Assembly: GCA_963792385.1 (NCBI GenBank)
Contig: CAWBVZ010000007.1
Span: forward strand, 1,116,001-1,180,000
DNA from: DASSUW01 sp963792385
GTDB taxonomy: Bacteria; Actinomycetota; Thermoleophilia; Solirubrobacterales; Solirubrobacteraceae
Reading direction: 5' to 3'
DNA length: 64,000 nt
Positions 57,307-64,000 of the stretch are shown in pieces. The position numbers were made by a program, and so were the translations under genes. Numbering within the stretch: the first letter of the stretch is position 1; each line of letters starts with the position of its first letter. The notes beneath the pieces were generated by a model that saw nothing but the letters and a program-made list of their open reading frames with translations, did not search any database and was not told the origin of the DNA.

Positions 57307-58104
57307 ATGATCAGAACTCATCTGCGGTCCAACGTCGTCGGCTACCTGGCGCTGTTCGTCGCCCTGAGCGGGACGGCGGTCGCGCTGCCGGTCACGAACA
57401 CCGTGTTCAGCGACGACATCGTCAACGGTCAGGTGACGACGCAGGACATCTCAGACACCAACGGTGTGCGCTCGGCCGACGTCCGCGACGACGACAAGAA
57501 CGGCGGCGGCCTTGCCGCGATCGACCTCGCCAGAGGCTCGGTCGGCAGCTCCGAGATCGCGACGGACGGTGTCGCCAGCCCCGAGATCAAGGCGGATGCC
57601 GTTCGCGGGTCAGAGATCGCGACAGATGGTGTCGGCAGCCCTGAGATCGAGCTGGACGCCGTTCGCGCGCCCGAGATCGCCACCGACGCCGTCGGCAGCC
57701 CCGAGATCGCCGCAAATGCCGTCGGCGCCTCGGAGATCGGAACCGACAGCGTCGGCAAGGACGCGATCGGGATCGACGAAGTCGGCGCCAACGAGCTCGA
57801 CGAGGTTCATGAGCACGAATCCGAGCAGGCGATCGTCGAGGATGGGACCGCGCACGACGGCGCGTACGGGATCGGCAGCGTTCGCGTGGCGTGTCTCTTC
57901 GACGATGAGGACCTGCTCAACGTGTCGATCGATTGGATCGACACCAACGAGCACTCCGAGCGGATGCTGGCGGACGTCGAGATCGACCGCGGCGTCACCG
58001 CCTCGGAGGCCGACTCGGCGATCGTGAGAGGCGCCTTCGACGGAGGCGGCGGCGCGGCGAACCCGGCCAAGTTCATCGCCCACGCCACCTGCCTTCAGAG
58101 CTGA
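57307..58104 (+). CDS. Exported decapeptide-repeat (solenoid) protein
   Basis: A 265-residue protein. The N-terminal hydrophobic segment (RTHLRSNVVGYLALFVALSG) is a signal anchor of a type I associate with Thermoleophilia. Residues 79-168 are nine tandem decapeptides of consensus V-G-[SA]-[SP]-E-I-x-x-D-[AG] (for example VGSSEIATDG, VGSPEIELDA), which should coil into a beta-solenoid with the Ile/Val stack inside. The C-terminal ~95 residues form an acidic domain (VRVACLFDDEDLLNVSIDWI) with two Cys. Function unknown; probably cell-surface. Confidence 0.8.
   Translation: MIRTHLRSNVVGYLALFVALSGTAVALPVTNTVFSDDIVNGQVTTQDISDTNGVRSADVRDDDKNGGGLAAIDLARGSVGSSEIATDGVASPEIKADAVRGSEIATDGVGSPEIELDAVRAPEIATDAVGSPEIAANAVGASEIGTDSVGKDAIGIDEVGANELDEVHEHESEQAIVEDGTAHDGAYGIGSVRVACLFDDEDLLNVSIDWIDTNEHSERMLADVEIDRGVTASEADSAIVRGAFDGGGGAANPAKFIAHATCLQS
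57541..57810 (+). repeat. Nine 30-bp tandem coding repeats
   Basis: The DNA of the decapeptide array repeats with 30-bp periodicity; phrases such as GCCCCGAGATCG and GACGCCGTCGGCAGC recur. Suggests expansion and contraction by recombination. Confidence 0.7.
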
Positions 58105-58118
58105 CGTGCTTGCGCGCC

Positions 58119-59228
58119 TCAGACGGCGTCGCGCTGGAGCACAAGCTTCGTTGTTCGTGCTGCGTAGGCGGTGGGTGCTTCGTCCCAATCCGCCGTGAGG
58201 GTCGTTACCCCTTCCGCGGCAAAGCTGGTGCGTGCGACGAACGCGAGCACGTCGGGGAGCACGGCGCGCGCGTGCGATACACCGACACGGAGCGTGGCGT
58301 CGGTGGCGTACATGTGCATGAGCGGCACCCGGGTTCCCGAGCCGAGGTAGTACCCGACGGCGGTGCAGACGCCGCCTCTGGCGAGCGACCGGATGGCGCG
58401 GCGCAGGCCTGCCGCTCGAGACGACGCCTCGACGACGACGTCGTAGCGAAGCGTCGTCGTGCGCCGCGCGGGGAACGTGTGAGCCCCGAATGCCTCGGCG
58501 ATCCGGCGACGCACCGGGTCGTCATCGACGTAGTGCACGACTGCGGCGCCGTGCCCAACCGCGAGGCCTGCGGCGTAGAGGCCGATGCTCTGGGCTCCGC
58601 CCCCGATGATCAGCACCGAGCCTCCCGGGCGATCGCGCAACGGGGTGACGACAGTGCGCCATGCGTCGGCGAGGTTGTCGCCGGCGGCCGCAACTCGTAA
58701 GGGCGGCACATCAGCCGGGACCGCCACGAGCATGTGGTCGGCGAACGGGACGCGTACCTCGTCGGCCACCATGCCTCCCCACGAACCGCATGCCGGGCCG
58801 AAACCGTATGCCGCAAGCGTGCCGCTGGTCGTGGTGGCGCACTTGGACGTCAGGCCTCGTCGACATGGTTCGCAGGTGCCGCAGGAGACCGCCCACGGCA
58901 CAACGACCGTCTGACCGACACGGATCTGCTGCACGCCGCTTCCGACTGCGAGTACCTGCGCGACGCACTCATGGCCGATCGCGAACGGGCCTCGGAACGG
59001 CACGCGTCCGCAGATGCAGCCGACGACCGGGTCGATAGCCCGTACCGCGATGCCGGCTTGCATCAGACGCGACACCGGGCGATGGATCGGAACGGTGTCG
59101 CCGTCACAGCGTCCAGCGATGAAGGGCCGGACGATCGCGTCGCCAGGATCTCTCAGGACCGGCGCGTCACGATCGCGCCACGCAAGGCGGCCGCTGCGGA
59201 TGAACGTGAGCTCACGCACGCGGGTCAT
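58119..59228 (-). CDS. Zinc-dependent medium-chain alcohol dehydrogenase family protein
   Basis: A 369-residue oxidoreductase. ATG 59228 follows a GAGGAGA site and is preferred over the longer frame. Catalytic zinc ligands: Cys in AGRCDGDT and His-Glu in AIGHECVAQVLAVGSG. Structural zinc: CGTCEPCRRGLTSKC. NAD(P)-binding motif SVLIIGGGAQSIGLYAAGLAV. The N-terminal ~70 residues are longer and less typical than usual, with HRPVSRLMQAGI inserted between the first Cys and GHE. Substrate unknown. Confidence 0.87.
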   Translation of the reverse strand: MTRVRELTFIRSGRLAWRDRDAPVLRDPGDAIVRPFIAGRCDGDTVPIHRPVSRLMQAGIAVRAIDPVVGCICGRVPFRGPFAIGHECVAQVLAVGSGVQQIRVGQTVVVPWAVSCGTCEPCRRGLTSKCATTTSGTLAAYGFGPACGSWGGMVADEVRVPFADHMLVAVPADVPPLRVAAAGDNLADAWRTVVTPLRDRPGGSVLIIGGGAQSIGLYAAGLAVGHGAAVVHYVDDDPVRRRIAEAFGAHTFPARRTTTLRYDVVVEASSRAAGLRRAIRSLARGGVCTAVGYYLGSGTRVPLMHMYATDATLRVGVSHARAVLPDVLAFVARTSFAAEGVTTLTADWDEAPTAYAARTTKLVLQRDAV

Positions 59229-59547
59229 TCTCCTCTGAGCGGGGCTGGGCCGGGCCGCCGTCGAGGCCACCCGGCGCAGCGCTCGCAAGCTCGCGCCCTA
59301 GCGCGCCGGGAGGCCCCGCCGCGGCCCGTCAGCCGCACGCTGATTGCCCGGGACGTGTTCTCCATCAACGCTTTGCGGGAGGGAGGCTGGGCCGTCGCCG
59401 GCGCAGGCTCAGGCTCCCGTGTGAAGTCGCGATCGGATCGCCGGCCCCGGGGTCGGCGGCCCCCTTGAGTCCTCGTGGCGTTGGTGGCCCGGGCCCTCAG
59501 TCAACGATCGCTGCGCCTCCGGCGCCCGCGGACCTAGACTGCGGCCG
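59229..59547. other. 319-bp divergent intergenic region
   Basis: Between the Zn-ADH (minus) and the luciferase-domain gene (plus). Very GC-rich with several short palindromes (e.g. GGCCGGGCC, GGCCCGGGCCC) but no convincing gene. The only site I call is the -10-like TAGACT at 59535-59540. Confidence 0.4.
59535..59540 (+). promoter_or_regulatory. -10-like TAGACT before leaderless GTG
   Basis: TAGACT ends 7 bp before the GTG at 59548; no ribosome site in between. Confidence 0.4.
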
Positions 59548-60015
59548 GTGCCGGCGTCTCTACCGCTCCGCGTGGGCGATCGTCCGCGTACGACGCCGAC
59601 GAACCCCCACACGCAGCTCGATCAGCAGCCGATCGACCTGCGCTGGATCGACGAACTGGCGCGCCGCGCCTTTGAGCTGCCAGGCGTTGTCGAGCAGCCC
59701 AGCCGCATCTCCGTTCCGGGCGCTCGCGCGCTGGTGTTGGCGCCGGACGAACCGACCGGACCGCGCGAGGCGTTTCTGATCGATCGCGAGTTCGCCCACC
59801 TCCACCCCGCTCCGGATCACAGCCTCCACGCGATGCTCCCGACCGAAACGGTGACCGAGGCCGTTGGGGCCGGCTGGGCCGAGCCCCACCCGGTCGCCCT
59901 CCGAGGCCTCATCCCTCCGACCGCCGTGATGCTCTACGCCCCGCGCGACGAGGCTGAACTGGACGTCGTCGAAGCGTTGCTCCGCGCCTCACACGCGTTC
60001 GCCCGCCCAACCTGA
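59548..60015 (+). CDS. Luciferase-domain (DUF5519-like) protein
   Basis: A 155-residue protein matching the small luciferase-domain family: REFAHLHPAPDHSLHAMLP, VGAGWAEPHPVA and MLYAPRDEAELDVVEALLRASHAFA are the three conserved blocks. The family is widespread in actinobacteria; despite its name no light-emitting activity is established for bacterial members. The first ~35 residues (Pro/Arg-rich) are poorly conserved, so the GTG at 59548 could be too early, although its -10-like element supports it. Confidence 0.78.
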   Translation: MPASLPLRVGDRPRTTPTNPHTQLDQQPIDLRWIDELARRAFELPGVVEQPSRISVPGARALVLAPDEPTGPREAFLIDREFAHLHPAPDHSLHAMLPTETVTEAVGAGWAEPHPVALRGLIPPTAVMLYAPRDEAELDVVEALLRASHAFARPT

Positions 60016-60129
60016 ACTAGGGAGCAACTACCGAGCGCCGGCGACGCGCTCGAGGAGAGGCTTGGTGGCGCGACGATTCTGCGGCCCGCGGTCGCTTACA
60101 TCACCGGGGCGGGTGTCACCGGCCGCGGC

Positions 60130-61014
60130 TCAGGCGGTTATGCGCTCGGCGCGGAGGCGAGCCGCGTCGCGGCCCGGAGCAAGCCCGAACTGCCGTCGGT
60201 ACTCGCGGCTGAACTGCGATGCGCTGTCGTACCCCACCCGGTATCCCACGGTCGCGACGTCGTCCGCCCCGGTGAGCAGCAGTAGGCGCGACTCTTGCAG
60301 GCGGATCTGCTTCTGGAACTGGATCGGGCTGAGAGCGGTGACGGCCTGGAAGTTGCGGTGGAAGGCGGACGTGCTCATGCCGCAGGAGCGAGCGAGGTCT
60401 TCGACGCGGAATGGCTGGTTGAAGTGCTCGCTGATCCAGCGGACCGCGCGGCTCACGTGAGTGAGGCTGCTGTCGGTCAGTCCGATCTGGCGCACGCTCT
60501 GACCCAGGGGACCGTTGATCAGCCGCCACAGGATCTCGCGCTCGATCATCGGAGCCAGAACATCGCGGTCGTCTGGGTTGTCGAGCAGCCGCACCATGCG
60601 GACGACGGCGTCGAGGAGCTCGGGCGAGGCGTCGGCGACGCCGATCCCAGGGGGCGCGGGCGCCGTGTCGGCGTTCAGGACCAGTGGCGCGATGACCGAC
60701 GGCCGGAGGATGAGGCCGAACCCGAGGGCGGGCTCGTCCGGCGATGCATGCGTGTAGTGCCCGGTGATCGGCAGGTCGACCGATGCGACCAGGTATTGGC
60801 CGGGCCGGTAGTCGTACACGCGGTCGCCGATGGCCAGGCGCTTCGCACCCTGGGCGATGAGCGCCATGACCGTCCCGGTGGTCGACGCGCGCGGCTCGCC
60901 CGGCCTGCCGGCGGCCGAGAGGAGGACGCCGTCGATAGCCGTCGTCTCGTCGGGCCGCGCATGCCGGGCGATCAGCGCTTGCAGTTCATCGATCGCGCCC
61001 ACGAGCAGGAACAT
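60130..61014 (-). CDS. AraC-family regulator with AraC_N cupin (YqhC-like)
   Basis: A 294-residue regulator from ATG 61014 (a GTG 9 bp upstream is possible). The N-terminal domain has MALIAQGAKRLAIGDRVYDYRPGQYLVASVDLP, the AraC_N signature. The C-terminal double helix-turn-helix (~190-290) has PFRVEDLARSCGMSTSAFHRNF and DVATVGYRVGYDSASQFSREYRRQFG. YqhC-type members activate adjacent aldehyde/alcohol reductase genes. A divergent SDR gene starts 122 bp away, so it is the probable target. Confidence 0.9.
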   Translation of the reverse strand: MFLLVGAIDELQALIARHARPDETTAIDGVLLSAAGRPGEPRASTTGTVMALIAQGAKRLAIGDRVYDYRPGQYLVASVDLPITGHYTHASPDEPALGFGLILRPSVIAPLVLNADTAPAPPGIGVADASPELLDAVVRMVRLLDNPDDRDVLAPMIEREILWRLINGPLGQSVRQIGLTDSSLTHVSRAVRWISEHFNQPFRVEDLARSCGMSTSAFHRNFQAVTALSPIQFQKQIRLQESRLLLLTGADDVATVGYRVGYDSASQFSREYRRQFGLAPGRDAARLRAERITA

Positions 61015-61136
61015 ACATGTCACACACGGTCCAGCGCGGCCGGCGGATGGCTAACGCGGACGATCGAGCAGGATTGTGCATTGACGCGGCAGTTCTGTTC
61101 TCACGCTCCATGCCCACGGACTGATTCGCTCGATAC

Positions 61137-61922
61137 ATGCCAAACAACGACTCCACAGACACCAAGATCGCGATCGTCACCGGCGGCAGCTCGGGTATCG
61201 GGCGGCACACCGCCATCCGACTCGCCGAGCGCGGCGCCGGCGTGATCCTGACCTACAGCACCAATCCACAGGGCGCTGAGGAGACCGTCGCGACCATCGA
61301 GCAGCGCGGAGGCACAGCCGTCGCCCTGCAGCTCGACGTCGGCGACAGCGAGACCTTCGACGTCTTCGTGCTGCGGGTGGCCGCCGAACTCAGCGAACGC
61401 TGGCAGCGCACCTCGTTCGACTACCTCGTCAACAACGCCGGCTTCGGGCAGATGTCGATGTTCGCCGACACGACCGAGGAGCTCTACGACCGGTTCCACC
61501 GGGTCATCCTCAAGGGGCCGTTCTTCCTCACGCAGAAGCTGCTGCCCCTTCTCGCCGACGGCGGGGCGATCGTCAACACGACCAGCAACTCGGCACTGCC
61601 CAACAGCATCGAAGCCGGCTACTCCGCGTACGCCAGCATGAAGGGCGGCCTCGCGGTCCTCACGCGCTACCTGGCCAAGGAGCTCAGTCCGCGCGGGGTC
61701 CGCGTCAACTCGATCGCGCCCGGTCCGACCCGGACGGGGATGATCCCCGACGACGTGGTCGAGCGCTTCCCCGAGGTCATCGCCTCGCTCGTCGAGCGCA
61801 CCGCGCTCGGGCGCCTCGGCGACGGCGACGACATCGGCAAGGTCATCGCCGCCCTGCTGTCGGACGAGTGCGCGTGGATCACCGGCGAGAACATCGAAGC
61901 GTCCGGCGGCTTCAACCTCTAA
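61137..61922 (+). CDS. Short-chain dehydrogenase/reductase (classical SDR)
   Basis: A 261-residue NAD(P)-dependent oxidoreductase: cofactor motif IVTGGSSGIGRHTAIRLAERG, NNAG in YLVNNAGFGQM, catalytic Ser in NTTSNSALPNS, YxxxK in YSAYASMKGGL, and SIAPGPTRTGM. The C-terminus WITGENIEASGGF is standard. Typical substrates of this branch are 3-oxoacyl or small carbonyl compounds. Divergent from the AraC gene and probably controlled by it; no other enzyme gene follows in the same direction. Confidence 0.92.
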   Translation: MPNNDSTDTKIAIVTGGSSGIGRHTAIRLAERGAGVILTYSTNPQGAEETVATIEQRGGTAVALQLDVGDSETFDVFVLRVAAELSERWQRTSFDYLVNNAGFGQMSMFADTTEELYDRFHRVILKGPFFLTQKLLPLLADGGAIVNTTSNSALPNSIEAGYSAYASMKGGLAVLTRYLAKELSPRGVRVNSIAPGPTRTGMIPDDVVERFPEVIASLVERTALGRLGDGDDIGKVIAALLSDECAWITGENIEASGGFNL

Positions 61923-62044
61923 CGGCAGCGATCGCGTCGGAGAACCGGGGCGAGCACATCGGCGAGGACACGATCACTCTCCGCTCGATCGTTCGATGCT
62001 GCGGCGCTATGTCAGCCGCAGGCATGACCGTCGAGTTGACGGAC

Positions 62045-62050
62045 TAGGGT
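62045..62050 (+). promoter_or_regulatory. -10-like TAGGGT before phosphoesterase gene
   Basis: TAGGGT ends 7 bp before the GTG at 62058, without a ribosome site. Confidence 0.35.
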
Positions 62051-62057
62051 TCGGGGC

Positions 62058-62831
62058 GTGGTCGTAGCAGTGTTCGGCGACGCGCACGGGCATGCGGAAG
62101 CGCTTGACGCGGTGATCGGCGCGGCCGAGGCGTGCGATGCGCAGGAGTTGTGGTCGCTGGGAGACATGATCGGGCGGGGTCCGGACCCCGAGCATGTCGT
62201 GACTCGCACGCGCGAGCGCTGCGCGGTGGCGCTGATGGGCAACCACGACTACGGCGCGACGGGATCGGCCGAGCCCACTCGGTTCGGCGAGCCGGGCTCG
62301 CCGGCAGTGCGGTCGATCGAGCTGGCCCGCGACCGGCTCAGCGGCCCCCACGTCGAGTGGATGCGTTCGCGCAAGCCCGCGGCGCGACGCGGCGAGGTGC
62401 AGCTGTGGCACGGCGGTCCGCGCAACGCCGTGCACGAGTACGTCGGCGCATCCAACGCGGCAGCCTGCCTCGCGGTCCAGCGCGCCGAGCTCGGGCTGGT
62501 CGGCCACACCCACGTCGCGGCTGCGTGGCGGCAGACGCCACGCGGCGCCGAAGCGGTCAAGATCCGGGTCGGTGTATCGCTGGATCTCGCCGGCGGCAAG
62601 TGGCTGTTGAATCCAGGAGCGGTGGGCGCGCCCGAACCGTCGCGGCGTGGCTGGTGGAACGCCCTTGACGTCCAGGCGGCTGATGGCGCGTACTGGCTGC
62701 TGCTCGATCTCGAGCGGCGCACCGCGACCTGGCGACGCGCACCGTACGACCCGGCTCCAGCGCGCCTGCGAGCCCGTGTGCTCGGCCTCGACGACCTCAC
62801 GCCGAACGTTCCAGCCAACGAGATCGCTTGA
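62058..62831 (+). CDS. Calcineurin-like metallophosphoesterase (YfcE/MJ0936-like)
   Basis: A 257-residue phosphoesterase: metal motifs VFGDAHGHAEAL (D-x-H), LWSLGDMIGRGPDP (GDxxxRGP), LMGNHDYGAT (GNHD), WHGGPRNAV and VGHTHVAAAW (GHTH), a complete five-block dimetal site. Substrates of such proteins include cyclic nucleotides, phosphoproteins and Ap4A. GTG start without ribosome site. Followed 39 bp later by an uncharacterised gene on the same strand. Confidence 0.92.
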   Translation: MVVAVFGDAHGHAEALDAVIGAAEACDAQELWSLGDMIGRGPDPEHVVTRTRERCAVALMGNHDYGATGSAEPTRFGEPGSPAVRSIELARDRLSGPHVEWMRSRKPAARRGEVQLWHGGPRNAVHEYVGASNAAACLAVQRAELGLVGHTHVAAAWRQTPRGAEAVKIRVGVSLDLAGGKWLLNPGAVGAPEPSRRGWWNALDVQAADGAYWLLLDLERRTATWRRAPYDPAPARLRARVLGLDDLTPNVPANEIA

Positions 62832-62858
62832 TCTACCGCTCTTCGCGCATAGCCGCAG

Positions 62859-62864
62859 TACGGT
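62859..62864 (+). promoter_or_regulatory. -10-like TACGGT before gene at 62871
   Basis: TACGGT ends 6 bp before the GTG at 62871. The intervening GAGCCG does not resemble a ribosome site. Confidence 0.35.
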
Positions 62865-62870
62865 GAGCCG

Positions 62871-63287
62871 GTGAGCCCTCGGCGCAAACGTCCGGAGCCT
62901 GGCCCTCCGGATGAGGAGCCTCGCCCGGCGCCGGACCGCTCATGGTCGGCGCGGCGCAGCATCGGCGAGCGTGACGCTCGCGTGGACCTGGTCGCCTACA
63001 CGGCGCTGCCGGCTGAGACCGGCCCGACGTGGGCGCCCGATCAGCTCTCGCTGTGGCCGGTGGAAGGCGGCCGGTTCGGCTTGGACGCGCACTACGAGGG
63101 CGCCACGGGCGGACAGCGCGCCGAGTACCAGGCGCAGAAGCTCGCGCAGCTCAACCTGCGCGCGACGGTGCAGGAGAACCCGTCGGGTGGCACGACATTG
63201 CGGCTCGGCCCACTCGCTCACGAGGCGGCATGGGTGGCGCTTGAAGCGTTCCTCGGCCGTCCGCTGCCCGCCACCGAGGGGGACTGA
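62871..63287 (+). CDS. Hypothetical protein, 138 residues
   Basis: I do not recognise a family. The first ~30 residues are Pro/Arg/Glu-rich and look disordered (RRKRPEPGPPDEEPRP). The rest (~35-135) is predicted alpha/beta and soluble: ARVDLVAYTALPAETG, QLSLWPVEGGRFGLDAHYEG, AQLNLRATVQENPSGGTTLRLG. No Cys, no signal sequence. It probably has its own leaderless start. Codon use matches its neighbours, so it is likely a real cytoplasmic protein. Confidence 0.7.
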   Translation: MSPRRKRPEPGPPDEEPRPAPDRSWSARRSIGERDARVDLVAYTALPAETGPTWAPDQLSLWPVEGGRFGLDAHYEGATGGQRAEYQAQKLAQLNLRATVQENPSGGTTLRLGPLAHEAAWVALEAFLGRPLPATEGD

Positions 63288-63310
63288 CTACCGCTTGTCC
63301 CAGGCCTTCC

Positions 63311-64000
63311 TCAGCCGGCGTGAAGGATCCGAAAGCGATCGGGTTCGGCCGGGTCTCGATCAGCGACTTGGATTGGCGGCCAAGCCCATTGCCAAACGTT
63401 GATGCCTGGTGTGCGGGTGAACTGGATCTGTCCGCGGGTGCCTTCGACTGCAACGTGCGGCCAGGATTCGGCAGTGCGCGGCCGGTCCGCGCCGTGAGAA
63501 CGCAGCACATCGGCGAGGACGACGATCGTGTCATAGCCCTCGAAGGCGACGAAGGAGGGCGCTTCGGCTACCCGCTCGCGGAGGGCCGTCTCGACTCGTG
63601 CACCGAGTGGGCTCAGGCGCTCGGGCAGGTAGCGCAAGAACGGGATCGCGGCGCTGTCGTCGCCCAGCAGCGTCGCCCATTCGGCGAACTCCGGTTGCCC
63701 GGCCGGAGCACCAATCATGATCTCGGCGAGCCGCTGGTCGCGGCGGACAGACTTGACGATCGACACCGCCGGCTCCGGGTGGCCGACCAGCAGAAGGAGG
63801 GCTGTCGCGCGATTGTCGACGAGTTCGTCGCACACGGCCGTCGGGGCGAGCGCGCGCATGTCGAGTTCGATCACGGTGCCGCCGCGTGGAGCGAGGCAGT
63901 CCCGCAGAATGCGCGCTCCAGACGCCCAGTAGACACTCGTCTCGGTCGCTAGGGCGATTCGACTGTGGCCCGCGCTGAGGAGGAAGTCTGCGTAGATCTG
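63311..64000 (-). CDS. Branched-chain amino acid-type ABC substrate-binding protein (partial)
   Basis: The C-terminal 229 residues of a longer protein whose start lies beyond the right edge; the frame is open to base 64000. The visible part matches the second half of Leu/Ile/Val-binding-like type I periplasmic proteins: GHSRIALATETSVYW, ARILRDCLAPRGGTVIE, ATALLLLVGHPEPAVSIVK, FVAFEGYDTIVVLADVL (the F-x-G-Y-D-x-hydrophobic hinge) and VAVEGTRGQIQFTRTPG. It should bind a small ligand outside the cell for an ABC importer; no permease is visible. Stops shortly after the convergent hypothetical gene. Confidence 0.85.
   Translation of the reverse strand, partial: QIYADFLLSAGHSRIALATETSVYWASGARILRDCLAPRGGTVIELDMRALAPTAVCDELVDNRATALLLLVGHPEPAVSIVKSVRRDQRLAEIMIGAPAGQPEFAEWATLLGDDSAAIPFLRYLPERLSPLGARVETALRERVAEAPSFVAFEGYDTIVVLADVLRSHGADRPRTAESWPHVAVEGTRGQIQFTRTPGINVWQWAWPPIQVADRDPAEPDRFRILHAG

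Noticed and set aside
57541..57810. The 30-bp periodic array considered as a CRISPR-like array.
   Set aside because: The repeats are contiguous, imperfect and in frame, encoding a decapeptide; there are no spacers and no cas genes.
1..64000. tRNA, rRNA, transposase, integrase or prophage genes.
   Set aside because: None recognised while reading both strands; short RNA genes could still be missed without a covariance-model search.

Overview
The window is very GC-rich, gene-dense bacterial chromosome, with almost every codon ending in G or C, frequent GTG starts and many 4-bp stop/start overlaps. The style fits a high-GC actinobacterium. The secreted protein at 57.3 kb begins with an N-terminus (RTHLRSN, then GYLALFVALSGTA) that I associate with Solirubrobacterales/Thermoleophilia such as Solirubrobacter or Conexibacter. 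That placement is inference. I found no rRNA, tRNA, CRISPR array, transposase or phage gene.

Layout. 0-10.6 kb: a probable N-methylated amine/choline catabolic block. It holds a GMC flavin dehydrogenase (cut by the left edge), an APC permease, a CNMP/CBS/DUF294 regulator, and a tightly coupled operon of dimethylglycine/sarcosine-type dehydrogenase, etfB, etfA and a membrane Fe-S ETF:quinone reductase. The octamer GATATATC occurs at both promoter ends. 10.7-18.2 kb: secreted S15 peptidase, CNMP/thioredoxin-reductase-like fusion, GGDEF protein, divergent copper-amine-oxidase homologue, cysteine-less DksA-like protein. 18.2-26.7 kb: aldo/keto reductase; a two-gene unit of a dead-papain/membrane-KAP NTPase fusion plus a small P-loop kinase; Vgb-like beta-propeller; ICMT-like methyltransferase; a 161-nt fold-back hairpin; yeast-type cytosine deaminase; secreted zinc peptidase. 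26.7-35.3 kb: a signalling island with a NarL-type regulator, a histidine kinase/response regulator pair divergent from an ABC exporter (its permease frameshifted), a SigB/F-type sigma factor overlapping a pseudo-receiver, and an OmpR regulator / CarH-like B12 sensor / histidine kinase operon. 35.4-44.7 kb: secreted GH13 amylase, acyl-CoA dehydrogenase, GntR-E1alpha-E1beta operon, MarR plus a frameshifted MFS transporter. 44.8-49.8 kb: ATP-grasp/alpha-E/transglutaminase/glyoxalase operon, DapB-like reductase, anti-sigma kinase. 49.8-64 kb: mostly single genes (M24 peptidase, vanadium-haloperoxidase-like protein, EEP hydrolase, GIN lipoprotein, PadR operon, DHFR-like reductase, cupin, decapeptide solenoid, Zn-ADH, luciferase-domain protein, AraC/SDR pair, phosphoesterase, and a substrate-binding protein cut by the right edge).

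The most interesting candidates are the pseudo-papain-KAP NTPase with its kinase (19.1-22.0 kb), the DNA-binding-domain-free B12 photosensor module inside a two-component operon (32.4-35.3 kb), a repeated hairpin element in two convergent intergenic regions (27.45 and 44.69 kb) with a flipped core, and the 161-nt fold-back at 23.86 kb. Two transporter genes carry clean single-base frameshifts, so either sequence errors or recent inactivation must be considered. All statements rest on reading the sequence; no database search was run.
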